This document shows positions 23,359 to 51,728 of a DNA stretch of 64,000 nt, in pieces (within the stretch, counting starts at the first letter, position 1; every line of letters begins with the position of its first letter). Origin of the DNA: Amorphochlora amoebiformis (lineage: Eukaryota; Cercozoa; Chlorarachniophyceae). Both the position numbers and the translations under genes were made by a program. The notes below the pieces were generated by a model. That model was given only the letters and a program-made list of their open reading frames with translations. It did not search any database and had not been told where the DNA came from. Where the stretch lies: contig BAAHQB010000093.1 in assembly GCA_054601695.1 (NCBI GenBank), positions 637,269 through 701,268 of the forward strand. The letters run 5' to 3'.

Positions 23359-25136
23359 ATATAGTAGGTTACCGCCAGGAGACGCTCGTGCGCCTTTACC
23401 CCAGTCCTCGCCGCGTTCTCGTACTTGAAAATACATACCAATCACTTCACTTAACAGACATCAACTACACACTATACCATTCACCTCACTTGTACTTGAA
23501 AATACATACCATTCAACTCACTTAACAGTACTTGAGAATACATACCATTCAACTCACTTGACAGACATCATACTTGAAAAATACATACCAAATACTTAAC
23601 AGACATCAACTACATACTATACCATTCACCTCACTTGTACTTGAAAATACATACCATTCAACTCACTTAACGTAGTCGAAAATACATACCATTCAACTCA
23701 CTTAACAGACATCGTAGTTGAAAATACATACCATTCACTTGACTTGACATTATGTAGATGCGTTTTTTCATGATCACAGTCTTACATGTGATGCTACGTC
23801 ATGTGTACGTCATGTGTATATCATGTGTACGTCATGTGTACGTCATGTGTACGTCATGTATACGTCACGTGTACGTCATGTGTACGTCATGTGTACGTCA
23901 TGTGTACGTCATGTGTACGTGATGTTTATGTCATGTGGACGTCACGTGGACGTGACATTGATATTGGGGTGATGGTTCCGTGATGATCTCGAACGTTGTT
24001 GACTATGAGGGTGTAATGTTGCTACCATGCTATATTTTATTCTCCTACGATGTCTGTTCAAATTATGCCTGTAAATATGTTCAACCACGATGTTTGGTCC
24101 AGTTACGATGCCATGTATGTTCAATAACGATGTTTGTTCAAGCTATGATGCTATGTATGCTCAAGTATGATGTTTGGTCCAGTTACGATGGTATGTATGC
24201 TCAAGTATAATGTTTGGTCCAGTTACGATGGTATGTATGGTCAAATAGTATGCTCAAATATTGGTATGTATGTTCAACTACGGTGCCTGTTAACTGAATA
24301 ATAATGCTATGTATGTATGTCTAACAACACCTTACATTGCCTAAATATGTATACATATATATATATATTATACATGTGTGTGTATATGTATATGTATATG
24401 TATATATGTATATAATATGATATCGTATGATATGATATGCACCTGTCCTCGTCGATAGCACGCCGCAGAGGTGTTGGAGTACACGATCGCAAGCAAATGC
24501 CTCGCATAAACATAACCATCAAACATATCACCTAACATTCTACGTATCATTCAGATTTATCACGTATCACCGCACTGCACGACTGCACTCATTTTCCTAC
24601 CAGTCAACATTGGACATGTTACTTATGTATTACACGATGTAGATATTACTTATGTATTGTACTGTACGATTGCAAGGATTTTCCTCACACGTTCCTCAAT
24701 GATATCAGGTAACATTATCTAGCTAACAATATCTACATTATACATAATCAGCTGACATTATCTCAGCTGTTGTATACGATTCGCTTCGCTACGACTTGAT
24801 ATTCACTCACACATTTCTTTCAATATGGTAGCTAACATTATGCATGCATCATATTCACTCACACATTTGTTTCAATATAGTAGCTAACATTATGCATTCA
24901 TTAGATTCCTCACACACTCTTCCAGGCTACTAGCTAACATCGTACATCATGCATTATTACACATTCTTTCAACAAACTAGCTAATATCAATGTACTAGCT
25001 AACATTATGCATGCACTATATTCCTCACACATTTCTTTCAGTCTACTAGCTAACATTATGCATGCATTATATGATTTTACTCGTATATTTATTGGAATAT
25101 ATATCTAAAATATATAAATATATATTTACATATATC

Positions 25137-25169
<33 letters not shown>

Positions 25170-25453
25170 TTATATATATATATATTATATGACCTGAGTT
25201 GAAGTCTCTGTGGGGTTGGTGCGGCGTCATCAATAGGGCCCCGAACAGCCATGTCTCCATACTCCAAACCCTATGTTGCATTCTACTTGTATATTATATA
25301 TGCCTATATTATCTTATCTACATAGGCTTGATGAATAGGGTAGCCTCGTCTTTTTTGTATTATGTATATTATCTACAAAGGCGTCGCCAATAGGCTAGGG
25401 AACTAAAAGCAAAGTTTCTAGCTCTTAAACCTATGTTGCATGATATTGTTATA

Positions 25454-25485
<32 letters not shown>

Positions 25486-25541
25486 AAAGTATACATATAT
25501 AATACATACACACATATACACATATATATATATATATATGT

Positions 25542-25588
<47 letters not shown>

Positions 25589-25668
25589 GTATATATATAT
25601 ATATAATATATATATATATATACATATATATATAAATATGTATTAATGCATATGTATACATACATATG

Positions 25669-25708
<40 letters not shown>

Positions 25709-25715
25709 CATATAT

Positions 25716-25746
<31 letters not shown>

Positions 25747-25784
25747 TATATACATATACACAAACATACATATATATTATATAT

Positions 25785-25820
<36 letters not shown>

Positions 25821-27094
25821 CTCGACCTCCCGGTATATCTTGATAGCGTCGTCCATATTCCCTTGTTTAAATCTGAACAACAACAACAATATACCACATA
25901 CATTATCAACATGATATCAATTCATAACAAAACACCCCAATGCATACCCACATTCAACACATCTGCATAATACTACTATTTGGACACATCAACTGATTTT
26001 ACAAACTATATGCAACACCAGTGTCGAATGAATTCATACATTCCATCACATCACCTACAGGGCATAATATACAACACATCGTATGAGTTGCATACAATAC
26101 CATACACTTGAACACATATCTGCAGGGCAGAAGATAGACAGTACTTATGAATTGCACCGTGGTACATGCGACATGACGAAATGAGTAATGAATTGCGCAA
26201 GTTTGCATTGGATCTCACTTTTCGTTTCCGGCGAAGCGCTTTTTTTCCAGAAGGCTGACGGCTTGCTTGTGCGCATTCACCTATATTTACGATTACGTTG
26301 CCAAAATAAGATGATAGCAGCACAACAGCGAATACACACGCACACATGAGACACGAAAATACCTTCTTCGACAGCTTCCGGACTTTGCTGCGCATATCCT
26401 CGGCCTTTATCATTGTCCAGATCTCATCTACTCACAACAAACATAACTCAGATCTCATCTACTCACACAAACACAACACGTAGATCTCATATCTAGTCAT
26501 ACAGGCATACATTGCATCTCATCTACACATGCGCTTCCATGAGATATCAAGAGGCCTATTCCACGCACCACATCTCATCTAGCCACACAAGTATACACAA
26601 ACACAACCATGCAACACATCTCATCACAACCACACACAGGCACAATTACAATGTACAACAACACATCTCATCTACCCACACAACTACACACAAACAAGAT
26701 TATGTAACAACCACACACAGGCACAGTTACAGTGTGCAACAACACATCTCATCTAGCCACACAACTGCACACAAACACAACCATACACCAGATCTCATCA
26801 CAACCAAAAACAGGCACAATTAGTATGTACAACAACACATCTCATCTACGCACACAAGTACACGCAAACATGACCATACACCAGACACAAGCACAAATGC
26901 AATATATGCCTGGTGTGGGAGGGTCTGGGTCCGGGTTCGGGTTCGGGTTCCGGTCCGGGTCCGGATCCGGGTCCAGATCTTGTCTACTGCCCTTACTTTC
27001 AGACTCGGAATCCATCTCGGAAAACTAATGTTGTATATTAGAAACATATATTGACATATATATAAATATATATATTATATATACGTATATATAT

Positions 27095-27145
<51 letters not shown>

Positions 27146-27167
27146 TACATATATAAATATGTATGTA

Positions 27168-27198
<31 letters not shown>

Positions 27199-27271
27199 GT
27201 ACGTATACATACTTAAAATATATGTATATGTATGCACAATATAAAATGCGCATATAATTTAGCATATATAA

Positions 27272-27325
<54 letters not shown>

Positions 27326-27655
27326 AGTTTACCTGAAGTTGTTCTTGTTGATGTTCTTGTTGATGTTCTTGTTCATGTTCATGTTCATGTTCATGTTCAT
27401 GTTCATGTTCATGTTCATGCTCACCACGCAAACCCAAGCCCTCGCCTACACAATTATAAGTATTTCTTACATCTATATATATATATGCACTAAATACTTA
27501 GCAAATGTATACGTTATATATATATATATATAAATTACATATATGTATATATGCATATATATATAGATATATATGTAGATATATTATGTTCAAATGTTTT
27601 TATATATTTGTATGTATAGAAATGTATATAAATATGTGCATGTAAATTAAATATA

Positions 27656-27695
<40 letters not shown>

Positions 27696-27793
27696 TGTAT
27701 ATGTATATAATATAGGAAAAGCACACATGTTGTTGTTGTTGCAAAGTTGTTTGCGAGTTGCCTTTATATATATATATATGTATATACACATAC

Positions 27794-27864
<71 letters not shown>

Positions 27865-27950
27865 ATATACATATATATACTAACATATATATATGTATAT
27901 AATATAGAAAAAAGTAGTTGTTAAAAAGTTGTTTGTGAGTTGCCTTAATA

Positions 27951-28025
<75 letters not shown>

Positions 28026-28340
28026 ATGTATATAATATAGAAAAAAGCACACATGTTGTTGTTGTTGAAAGGTTGTTTGTGAGTTGCCTTTGGACTCTTT
28101 GGCGCGTTCCCTGAGAGCTTGAAGGACATGCTGCTCGGATGCACAACGACTCACAACCGAACGAACCACGCCCAGCCACCTGTTGAACAAACGAGGGAAC
28201 CTAACCACACCCAAGCCACATTTAACATCAAATCACTATACTCAAATACACAGGCAACTTCTTATTTACATATATACTAGAAATCTAATACTATTGTACT
28301 ACACATATAATATACGCGCACATGTATGTGTGTATACATG

Positions 28341-28417
<77 letters not shown>

Positions 28418-28464
28418 AGTGTATATGTGTGTATATATGTGTGTTTATATACATAATGTATATA

Positions 28465-28556
<92 letters not shown>

Positions 28557-28576
28557 TTATTTATATTTATATATAA

Positions 28577-28624
<48 letters not shown>

Positions 28625-28682
28625 GTATGTATATGCATATATACGTGCAATATGTTGGCATACAAACAGCATAGATATTAGA

Positions 28683-28728
<46 letters not shown>

Positions 28729-28815
28729 CATATATATATAAAAATATATAATATACATATATATATACATATATATAAATAATACATATAGTATATATGT
28801 ATCAATAAATATATA

Positions 28816-28875
<60 letters not shown>

Positions 28876-28917
28876 TATATATATGTGTATATATACACAC
28901 ACACATATATGTATGTG

Positions 28918-28954
<37 letters not shown>

Positions 28955-28996
28955 TTACATATGTATGTGTGAGTGAATATGTGGATAATATATTAC

Positions 28997-29042
<46 letters not shown>

Positions 29043-29062
29043 GTATATAAACCTTTACATAC

Positions 29063-29107
<45 letters not shown>

Positions 29108-29130
29108 ATACAAATATATATGTTATATAC

Positions 29131-29170
<40 letters not shown>

Positions 29171-29694
29171 TGGTAAGTATATATGATAATACTGGATTTT
29201 TATGCGCGAGACAACAGAAAATTGTGTTGAATTCGAACTGGTATGTATTCACGAAAATACCGGATCTCATACCCAAACCATACATCATCGTACCAGATTT
29301 CATACTCATAGCATAGATCATCACATCGGATTTCTTAGCCATAGTATACATCACCATACCGGATTTCATAGCCATAGCATAATACATTCACATACCGGAT
29401 TTCATAGCCATAGTATAATACATTCACATACTACCGGATTTCACAGGGTTAGTATCAGGGCATAGCATACATTAACATCCAGTGACATACCGGGTTTGAT
29501 AGGCGAGACACCAGAGCCTGGCATTTTGGGACACTTCAAACCACGACTTACAAACCACTGCCTAATACACACACATATATAGTATATATATATATATAAT
29601 ATATATATACATATATATATATATATAATATACATATATATATTTATATATTTATATGCATATATATATATATATAAATATATATATTATATAC

Positions 29695-29740
<46 letters not shown>

Positions 29741-29810
29741 CATACATAACATACATGTATTATTTGTAAATACATGTATATAAACCACACACACACACGC
29801 ATACATAATA

Positions 29811-29883
<73 letters not shown>

Positions 29884-29936
29884 GTATATATACATATTTA
29901 TATAATGTGTGTGAGCATGTATAATATACAAATATT

Positions 29937-29974
<38 letters not shown>

Positions 29975-30633
29975 TTATATATTTTGTATGTAATATATAT
30001 AATCTAGTAAGTTTAATAATAACAAATTGAGACCAGGCAGTGGAGGGAGAGGTGTTCTGGGTACGGCAAGATGGTGAAGGCGAATATTTCAATCAGAGAT
30101 GACGAAGGGAGTCTCTGCGCAATCGAAGCTGCGTGAATAGAGTGCCTAAGAAAGAATTGTTAGCGTTGCCCACAACCGTACAAATGCACGACGAAAGCAT
30201 TTGAAAACAGCAGGATTTGCTCCTACTTTGGGTCGGATAGGGAGGGGTGGATTTCGGGGTTTCGGGGTGTTCGGATAGAGGTATTTAGGTACATTTGGGT
30301 CTTCTGCTTCTTGGGGTTGGTCTCCGAGAGCTGATCAGGATGGGCTGGTTGCTGTTGGCAAGTACGTATTATTAATAATCCTCAAATCATGCAGCTACGC
30401 CTTATTATCGCGGAAGCAGCACGTGATTAAAGCATGCAATGCAACATGTTGGCAAGTACGTGATTAAAGCATGCAATGCAACAGCATATATTGTCATTGC
30501 TATCGTCATTGTTCTCCTTGCCGTCGCCATTGCCGTCACTGCCGTCATTGCCGTCATTTGCCGTCATTGCCATTGACATGCCAAAGACGACGCCACATGC
30601 CATGCCAGCCAATGTATCCAAAACAAAATGCAT
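20626..30633 (-). CDS. F-box-like / tetratricopeptide-repeat protein (about 417 aa, 17 exons)
   Basis: Minus-strand exons: 30460-30633, 30293-30330, 30034-30145, 29491-29557, 29216-29237, 28088-28179, 27333-27445, 26910-27024, 26363-26427, 26219-26280, 25827-25872, 25194-25270, 24443-24500, 23373-23423, 22931-22971, 22253-22307 and a tentative last exon 20626-20691. All phases fit. Exon 3 reads [13 protein letters not shown] and [11 protein letters not shown], resembling an F-box core (LP..LL.EIF.FL). Exons 10-14 read as TPRs: [45 protein letters not shown]. Between them are a Glu-His repeat (exon 7) and an acidic Asp-Pro/Asn-Pro stretch (exon 8). Two introns start with GC. The TPR half is firm. 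The joining of the F-box half through the 22-nt exon 29216-29237 and the last exon are the weak points; it could be two genes. Confidence 0.62.
21064..21400. mobile_element. Possible solo LTR, 337 bp
   Basis: A unique-sequence block sits in the middle of a TA tract, starts TGTTACGAG and ends CACTAACA. The 5-bp inverted ends TGTTA and TAACA are typical of LTR retrotransposon LTRs. No internal domains or second LTR are nearby, so it would be a solo LTR. A target-site duplication cannot be judged because both flanks are TA repeats. It lies in the proposed last intron of the F-box/TPR gene. Confidence 0.5.
22308..22565. repeat. Tandem copies of an F-box/TPR exon acceptor (exon 22253-22307)
   Basis: Five units of about 45 bases (cgtaactaacaaaacaacat, then aacacacatctac). 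On the minus strand each ends in a T/G-rich run plus TTAG followed by TTAC or TTTC, like the true acceptor (TTTTCTTAG then TTTCGGGG). Confidence 0.75.
22975..23240. repeat. About 33-bp tandem repeat, 7-8 copies
   Basis: The unit is cattacacatataccatacc followed by gtaggcttatca. The array begins at the acceptor of the exon 22931-22971; the first unit (cacaaacattacacata) merges with the acceptor context. Confidence 0.85.
23424..23755. repeat. Tandem copies of the acceptor of exon 23373-23423
   Basis: Six or seven units contain gtacttgaaaatacatacca plus ttcaactcacttaacagac. The leftmost gtacttgaaaat is the exon edge itself (minus-strand ATTTTCAAG then TAC), so each unit carries a duplicate acceptor with the first exon codon. 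Confidence 0.85.
23797..23955. repeat. 11-bp minisatellite (gtcatgtgtac)
   Basis: About 13 copies of an 11-bp unit with few variants (gtcacgtggac at the right end). Intronic in the F-box/TPR gene. A second degenerate array (gtttggtccagttacgatgg, tatgtatgctcaagta) follows at 24060-24290. Confidence 0.85.
26428..26890. repeat. Tandem copies of the acceptor of exon 26363-26427
   Basis: Irregular units of 45-65 bases contain catctcatctacccacacaa plus acacaaacacaaccat. The exon edge is agatctcatctactcac (minus-strand GAGTAG then ATGAGATCT). At least eight copies keep atctcatcta or catctcatct. Confidence 0.8.
27352..27420 (-). repeat. Exonic 6-bp repeat coding a Glu-His run
   Basis: gttcat units (minus-strand GAACAT) with ttgttgatgttc variants keep the frame of the exon 27333-27445 and encode (Glu-His)n followed by Gln-Glu-His-Gln. 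It is a simple repeat inside a coding exon, in phase, and bounded by a CAG-GTAAAC donor. Confidence 0.75.
27725..28087. repeat. Donor-flank plus TA-tract unit, three copies
   Basis: ttgtttgtgagttgccttt and the adjacent aaaaaagcacacatgttgtt block occur near 27715-27765, 27905-27945 and 28040-28090, each followed by about 100 bases of TA. The rightmost is the genuine GC donor edge of the exon 28088-28179 (AAAG then GCAACT). Here the duplicated unit includes the TA microsatellite. Confidence 0.75.
29265..29490. repeat. Array of donor-edge copies, 7 units of about 37 bp
   Basis: The unit is ataccggatttcatagccat followed by agcataatacattcac. Read on the minus strand each unit carries CCG then GTATG, copying the donor of the exon 29491-29557 (AAACCCG then GTATGTCAC). 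Confidence 0.85.
30427..30490. repeat. Duplicated donor edge of F-box/TPR exon 1
   Basis: acgtgattaaagcatgcaat plus gcaacatgttggcaagt occurs twice in tandem (30421 and 30459). The right copy is the exon 1 donor (AATCAC then GTACTT); the left copy lies in the intron. Confidence 0.75.
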
Positions 30634-30882
30634 TCAAAGAATACATCGATTGAAACGAAAGCAATGATTGCGTCCGAAAGCATTGATATGCATTGACAGG
30701 CATGTGTATATGCAACGAATGTAACCAGTGTGATTATCCGATTGGCAAAGGCTCTTTTCAGTGTTCTCCAATAACCCCTCGGTAGCAATAACCGCTCAAT
30801 CTTCTTAAATTTGTGTGAATTCGTTGTTGGAGCTCAATTTCTCTGTGTTGTGAACCTTGTGCTTGCGTGTTTCGTCCATTTT
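30634..30882. promoter_or_regulatory. Head-to-head spacer of the F-box/TPR gene and a small plus-strand gene
   Basis: These 249 bases separate two divergent proposed start codons. The sequence is mixed, with tgcattgacaggcatgtg-type short repeats near 30690 and no TA tract. No specific regulator site can be named. Confidence 0.4.
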
Positions 30883-31322
30883 ATGGTCGAGATAGACAAC
30901 GCGGTGATAGTGTGCGAGCAAGTGTCGGAGAATCACCGAATTTTTCTGACACGTGCCAAAGGACAGAGAATGGACCAGCCTGGCGGTGAATTTTCTCCAT
31001 CCATGCCACAAGATATGCAGGACTGGATGTGGAAACTACATGCAAGGTAACTACGCTTGTGGCTGGCTGAGCACACTTGTTTTTAAGTCAGTTTAGACGT
31101 CTCCTAGCTGTGGGGAGGCTGGCACACTCTACTTGTATGGATTCACTCGGAAGAGAACGCATTGGCCGTAATTGTGTTTGTAGATGTCTGACTGGATAAT
31201 CACTTTGTGTTTGTAGATGTCTGACTGGATAATCACTAAGTGATAGCAGTTCTTCAAAAAGTTTAAATTTCTACAATCATGCCGAAATCAACAATCTAGC
31301 ATGGTCGTCAATGGATCGGTGA
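30883..31322 (+). CDS. Small uncharacterised protein (78 aa, 2 exons)
   Basis: Exon 1 (30883-31046) begins ATGGTCGAGATAGACAAC and ends in a clean GTAACT donor. It reads MVEIDNAVIVCEQVSENH and later MQDWMWKLHA. The intron holds a 33-bp tandem duplication (gtgtttgtagatgtctgact). Exon 2 starts after GATAGCAG at 31250, fits phase, and reads SLNFYNHAEINNLAWSSMDR to a TGA at 31320. A donor-like CG-GTGATC overlaps the stop, so the gene could continue. I do not recognise the family. It diverges from the F-box/TPR gene and converges on eIF3g. Confidence 0.45.
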
Positions 31323-31795
31323 TCTCGAACCAACCTATGATGACTAATAGCTAGATAAGGCACACAAACCAGTGCATCTGGTCATCACGATCAAGTTCAA
31401 TTATCAGTGGCCGTAGTACGCGTGTAAAATTCATGCAGATGAAATTTTCCGGGATGCATGTGGGGTTCCTATAGCAGCTGCATTTTTCGGGGTTCAGGAA
31501 CTCGCGACAGGCTGAGATCCACTATGTCTGTGATCATGATGTAAGTTGTACAAAATAAACCACAGCAAACTATAATGAATATTATTATAATTGAATTGTG
31601 AGTTATGTATAAGTGAAATTTATAAATTTTTTTAGACATGAACATACGTAATCGTTGATTGACGAAAATATCAGGTCGACGGGCAAACAAACGCGCTTCT
31701 AAGCTATTGGCATAGTTCGACCGACGTATCTACCAGTAGACCGCCCGCGACAAAAAGAAGCCCACCAATCCGACATCCACCTCCAGCAAACTAGT
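31323..31795. other. Convergent spacer between the small gene and eIF3g
   Basis: AT-rich mixed sequence without TA tracts. It contains several CTAG tetramers (gctagataag at 31350, actagtctag next to the eIF3g stop). The AT-rich part 31540-31640 probably holds the eIF3g 3' untranslated region. No gene seen. Confidence 0.5.
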
Positions 31796-32629
31796 CTAGA
31801 ATTTTCGGCGCTCATCTTTCTTGTCGTCCTTCTTCGGTTCTCTAGGTTTGGCCTTCTCAACGTGTAGAATAAGGTTGTCGTAACCGTAGCCGTTGAGCAT
31901 CTCGATAGCAAGCTCGGCGTCCTCCTTGCGCTCGTAGCTGACAAACGCAAAGCCCCTAGATTTTTGTGTGTGGCGATCCCTGGCGAGATACACGCGCGTG
32001 GTTTGTCCACATTTGCGGAAGAGGTGACGGAGGTCGTCCTCGTTAGCGTCCTCCGAGATATTTGTCACCCGCAGGCTATTCTCGTCGCGGTTCTTATACA
32101 TGTCTCTCTTCGCACTGGCGCCTACACGCAGGTGCATGGGCACATAGCGGCCACCGGAGCTGCCAGGGCCTCCTGCCGATGGATTGGGGCCTCCAGGAGG
32201 GGCTCCTCCAGCTGGTCGCATGCCGTCACCCTCCTTCCGCTTGGGGCACTTGAGGGTCCAGTGCCCCGACTCTCCGCAGAAGTTACACTTAACTACAGAT
32301 TTCTTCTCCGCCAGCTTCTTCTTCAGGGGATCCTCGCCCTCCACATAGTAGTTAGTGGCTCGTTCCTTCATTTCAAGAGAGAATGGCTCCCCGAAGAACG
32401 TGATCATATCCTCCTTATCGGAACGGTCCTTGTATTTTCCAAAGCGCTTCCACCCTTTCCTCTCCTCCGCACGCTTGCTGACTTTCTTCTTCTCCTTTTG
32501 CACCTGGACGCGACTAGTCATTTTTATCAGTTCTCCTTTGGTTCCCCTCTTGTATTCGATCACCGTCTTGATCCCCTTCTCATCCACCTCTGTTTCGGAC
32601 CTCGGCGGTACATCGGCCGTGGAACTCAT
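31796..32629 (-). CDS. EIF3G: Eukaryotic translation initiation factor 3 subunit G
   Basis: An intronless 277-aa protein from the ATG at 32629 to TAG at 31796. eIF3g is part of the eIF3 complex on the 40S subunit and acts in scanning and reinitiation (family knowledge). It has an N-terminal eIF3-binding region with GIKTVIEYK and RKGWKRFGKY, a CCHC zinc knuckle (C115, C118, H123, C128; CNFCGESGHWTLKC), a Gly/Pro linker with GRYVPMHLR, and a C-terminal RRM (about 185-262) with RNP2 LRVTNI and RNP1 RGFAFVSY, then a Lys/Asp tail. Length is normal for the family. An in-frame ATG at 32683 would add 18 residues; 32629 is preferred because the extra segment looks like 5' UTR and MSSTADVPP resembles a normal start. 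It is the only clearly unsplit gene here and diverges from the DeSI gene. Confidence 0.97.
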   Translation of the reverse strand: MSSTADVPPRSETEVDEKGIKTVIEYKRGTKGELIKMTSRVQVQKEKKKVSKRAEERKGWKRFGKYKDRSDKEDMITFFGEPFSLEMKERATNYYVEGEDPLKKKLAEKKSVVKCNFCGESGHWTLKCPKRKEGDGMRPAGGAPPGGPNPSAGGPGSSGGRYVPMHLRVGASAKRDMYKNRDENSLRVTNISEDANEDDLRHLFRKCGQTTRVYLARDRHTQKSRGFAFVSYERKEDAELAIEMLNGYGYDNLILHVEKAKPREPKKDDKKDERRKF

Positions 32630-32952
32630 TTTTGTGCGCCGGGACGAATTATTCTGGAAATAATTTGTCGCTTGCAGTGTCACGATGATATGTCATGAAT
32701 TGATAAACCCTGCGTGACAACTCTGATTTATCACAATTGACAGTGGGCCATGTCACGGCCCATGTTTAACACCAGTGGCTCTAAGCCTCTAACCCTGCGT
32801 GACAGATTACATGTGTCACGATTGTGCTCTTATAGTAAGTTTCCGCGAATCTTGCAAAAGGTCACATCTGGACTACACCTGGTCACATCTCAGTCACATT
32901 CCGGTCACTCTCTTCACTGCTATCAGTCACAAAAGAGTCACACACAACAACC
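32630..32952. promoter_or_regulatory. Divergent promoter region of eIF3g and the DeSI gene
   Basis: The 323 bases between divergent ATGs carry a striking set of motifs. There are about nine GTCAC pentamers, a direct repeat of aaccctgcgtgaca 85 bases apart (32706 and 32791), and an inverted repeat TGGGCC-7-GGCCCA at 32744-32762 with GTCAC in its loop. The DeSI start has a good context (AACCATGG). Shared regulation of both genes is an inference. Confidence 0.6.
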
Positions 32953-36645
<3,693 letters not shown>

Positions 36646-37196
36646 CAACTAGAACAACTCTACTCACCGTAGTAGACTATAAACGTTAGTATGTACATGT
36701 AAGATGTCACGGCACGTACACTATAGGTATAGCGGGCCTGGCATGTAGCAAATCGGATGTATCATCTATCATCAAATTTCACGCCTGAAATATCTAGATC
36801 TAGAGCTAGTCTCTCGTAGTGTGGATGTCTTAAGTTTCTTGGTAATTGGATACATATCTAGCATATACTAGTATAACATTCCACAATATTACTATGATAT
36901 ATATATACTAGATATATATATATACAGATATAATATGAACTTCATCTACGTACCAAACTGTGGCTGTCTAGGCTGTGCTCGCTAAATTCATACCAAATTC
37001 ATCATTACATACCATCATGTATATAATGCGGAAAAATGTTCACACTGTATTATACTTGACTTATCATCTGTAATATAATATTTAAATGTAAACACATAAC
37101 AAAATCTACTATGATATATATACATATATTATATATATATATTATATATATATATATATATGTATATATATACATAAAATCAATATGTATACTATG

Positions 37197-37229
<33 letters not shown>

Positions 37230-37324
37230 AATATAAATATACATATATATATATATATGTATGTATACGCGCATACTGATCATGATAAATTATATATATA
37301 TATATATATATGTGTATGTAATAT

Positions 37325-37392
<68 letters not shown>

Positions 37393-37486
37393 TACATATA
37401 TAATAACAATAATAATAATAATATTATATATATATATGTATATGTATATATATATTATATATGTGTATATGTATTTGTGAGTAATA

Positions 37487-37535
<49 letters not shown>

Positions 37536-37577
37536 ATAATAATATTATATATATATATATATATTTGTAAGTAATAC

Positions 37578-37626
<49 letters not shown>

Positions 37627-37872
37627 CCACTAGAACATATGCATATATACTATATATATATCAGTATGTATTAGTTATATATACAAATATGTGTGTAAGC
37701 ACTACACTTCTAAAGAGAAAGATTTGCTTCATCATGTGTGTATGTATAAGTATGTATGTACATAATGCATATATATATATATGTAATTGTATATATATAT
37801 ATGCATATATATATATATATGTATATATGTATATATATATATGTATATATAATATATATATATATACATATA

Positions 37873-37905
<33 letters not shown>

Positions 37906-38575
37906 CATATATACAATAGTGTTGATGTGCGGCGGCATCTTAGGCATTTCTATAGGGTTAAGCTGGGGCACTTGAGCAATATATCCACCTTAGCTACACA
38001 TTTATACACATACATACATATATATATATATATATATTGATATATATATATATATATGATAGGATTAAATTGATGGTATAGGGTTAAGATGAATGTGAGA
38101 TTTAGTATTATAGATGTGTTGTAAACTACACATGTACATATGGGTTTAAGCTTGGCAACCACATCAGCTATATATACTGCTACGCATGTGGCTTAACCTG
38201 GGTACAAGCTAGTTGTTGGTTCCGAAAAGGAAAGGCCATCCGAGAAAGGGACATCCTAGACAATTCGTACAACATACCAGAACATAGCAGAAGTTAGTAG
38301 AAGTAGGGTAGTGAGAGGCATTATTTCGCAAACGAAGTATTCACAGAATTCATCAAGGCATACACAACGACAAGGCATAGACAACGACAAGGCATAGACT
38401 ACGACAAGGCATAGACAACGACAAGGCATAGACTACGACAAGGCATAGACAACGACAAGGCATAGACAACGACAAGGCATAGACAACGACAAGGCATACA
38501 CAACGACAAGGCATAGACAACGACTTAAACTGGACTCAACATAATGTACACACAAATATCTATATATATATATAC

Positions 38576-38614
<39 letters not shown>

Positions 38615-38661
38615 ACACATATACATATATATATATATATACTGAAATCTAGAATACATGT

Positions 38662-38710
<49 letters not shown>

Positions 38711-38898
38711 GATATATATCTCATATCTATATATATATATATATATGGCCGCACCCGGTGAGATAGGTATATAATATATAATTAAAATATGTATATAGAT
38801 ATATGTATATATATATATCTAGATATATACTAGTATGCTAATATATAAATATAAATATATATATTTAAATATATATATATATATATAATATATTTACA

Positions 38899-38970
<72 letters not shown>

Positions 38971-39526
38971 AATATATTATATGTATATATATATATATAT
39001 ATATACATATATACATGTATACAGCGTGCGACTCTAAGTTTTAGAAGTTAGGGGTATATCTAGGTATATATAATATTTATATTCATATATTAATATATGT
39101 ATATTTATATTCGTCCTTTATGATATACACTAGATACATATCGAGTAGATCGACTAGTCATAGTACACAGACGTATAGCAGATATACTAATGCAATCTCA
39201 GAATCTGTATCATGACTCAGGGATCAAAGTTTAAGCTTATATTCGTGGAATAGGTACAATGGGATCGATCTTGTGGTATTGTTATATCCTCTCTAGTCTC
39301 TAGATCTACTAGGATCTGCTAGATATAAATGCGATTAACTCTACGACAAAATTTAATTTGGGGTAAAAGTGGAGTTAATATTAATTAGATTAACGTTTTC
39401 CAGCAACTTAGGCAACTTGTAGAACTTGAGCTGCAAAAATGATTCATGGCATGATCATCAGACGTTGGCAGTAGCTAGAGTACAAGCTTACTAGCTCTAG
39501 AAGCTAGACAAGCGTAGGCACTAGAG
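36646..39526. other. Convergent 3' spacer with TA tracts and CTAG-rich blocks
   Basis: It lies between the stops of the DeSI gene (plus) and the coiled-coil gene (minus). 36650-37000 and 38760-39560 are rich in CTAG (atctagatctagagctagtc, ctctagtctctagatctact). 37050-37680 and 38560-39010 are TA tracts. A possible small minus-strand exon ([18 protein letters not shown], ending ATT-GTATAT, about 37918-37975) with degenerate copies of its edge at 38075 and 38140 could belong to an unrecognised gene. I could not extend it. Confidence 0.5.
38357..38525. repeat. 17-bp minisatellite (cgacaaggcatagacaa)
   Basis: About ten copies with start-to-start spacing of 17 bases (38371, 38388) and rare A/T and A/C variants. 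It lies in the convergent spacer. Confidence 0.85.

Positions 39527-51728
<12,202 letters not shown>

Noticed and set aside
22975-23755. Regularly spaced repeats resembling a CRISPR array
   Set aside because: Units are contiguous tandem repeats without unique spacers, in a eukaryotic intron, with no cas genes.
31964-32698. Plus-strand open frame of 244 codons
   Set aside because: Antisense shadow of eIF3g, which has clear zinc-knuckle and RRM motifs on the other strand.
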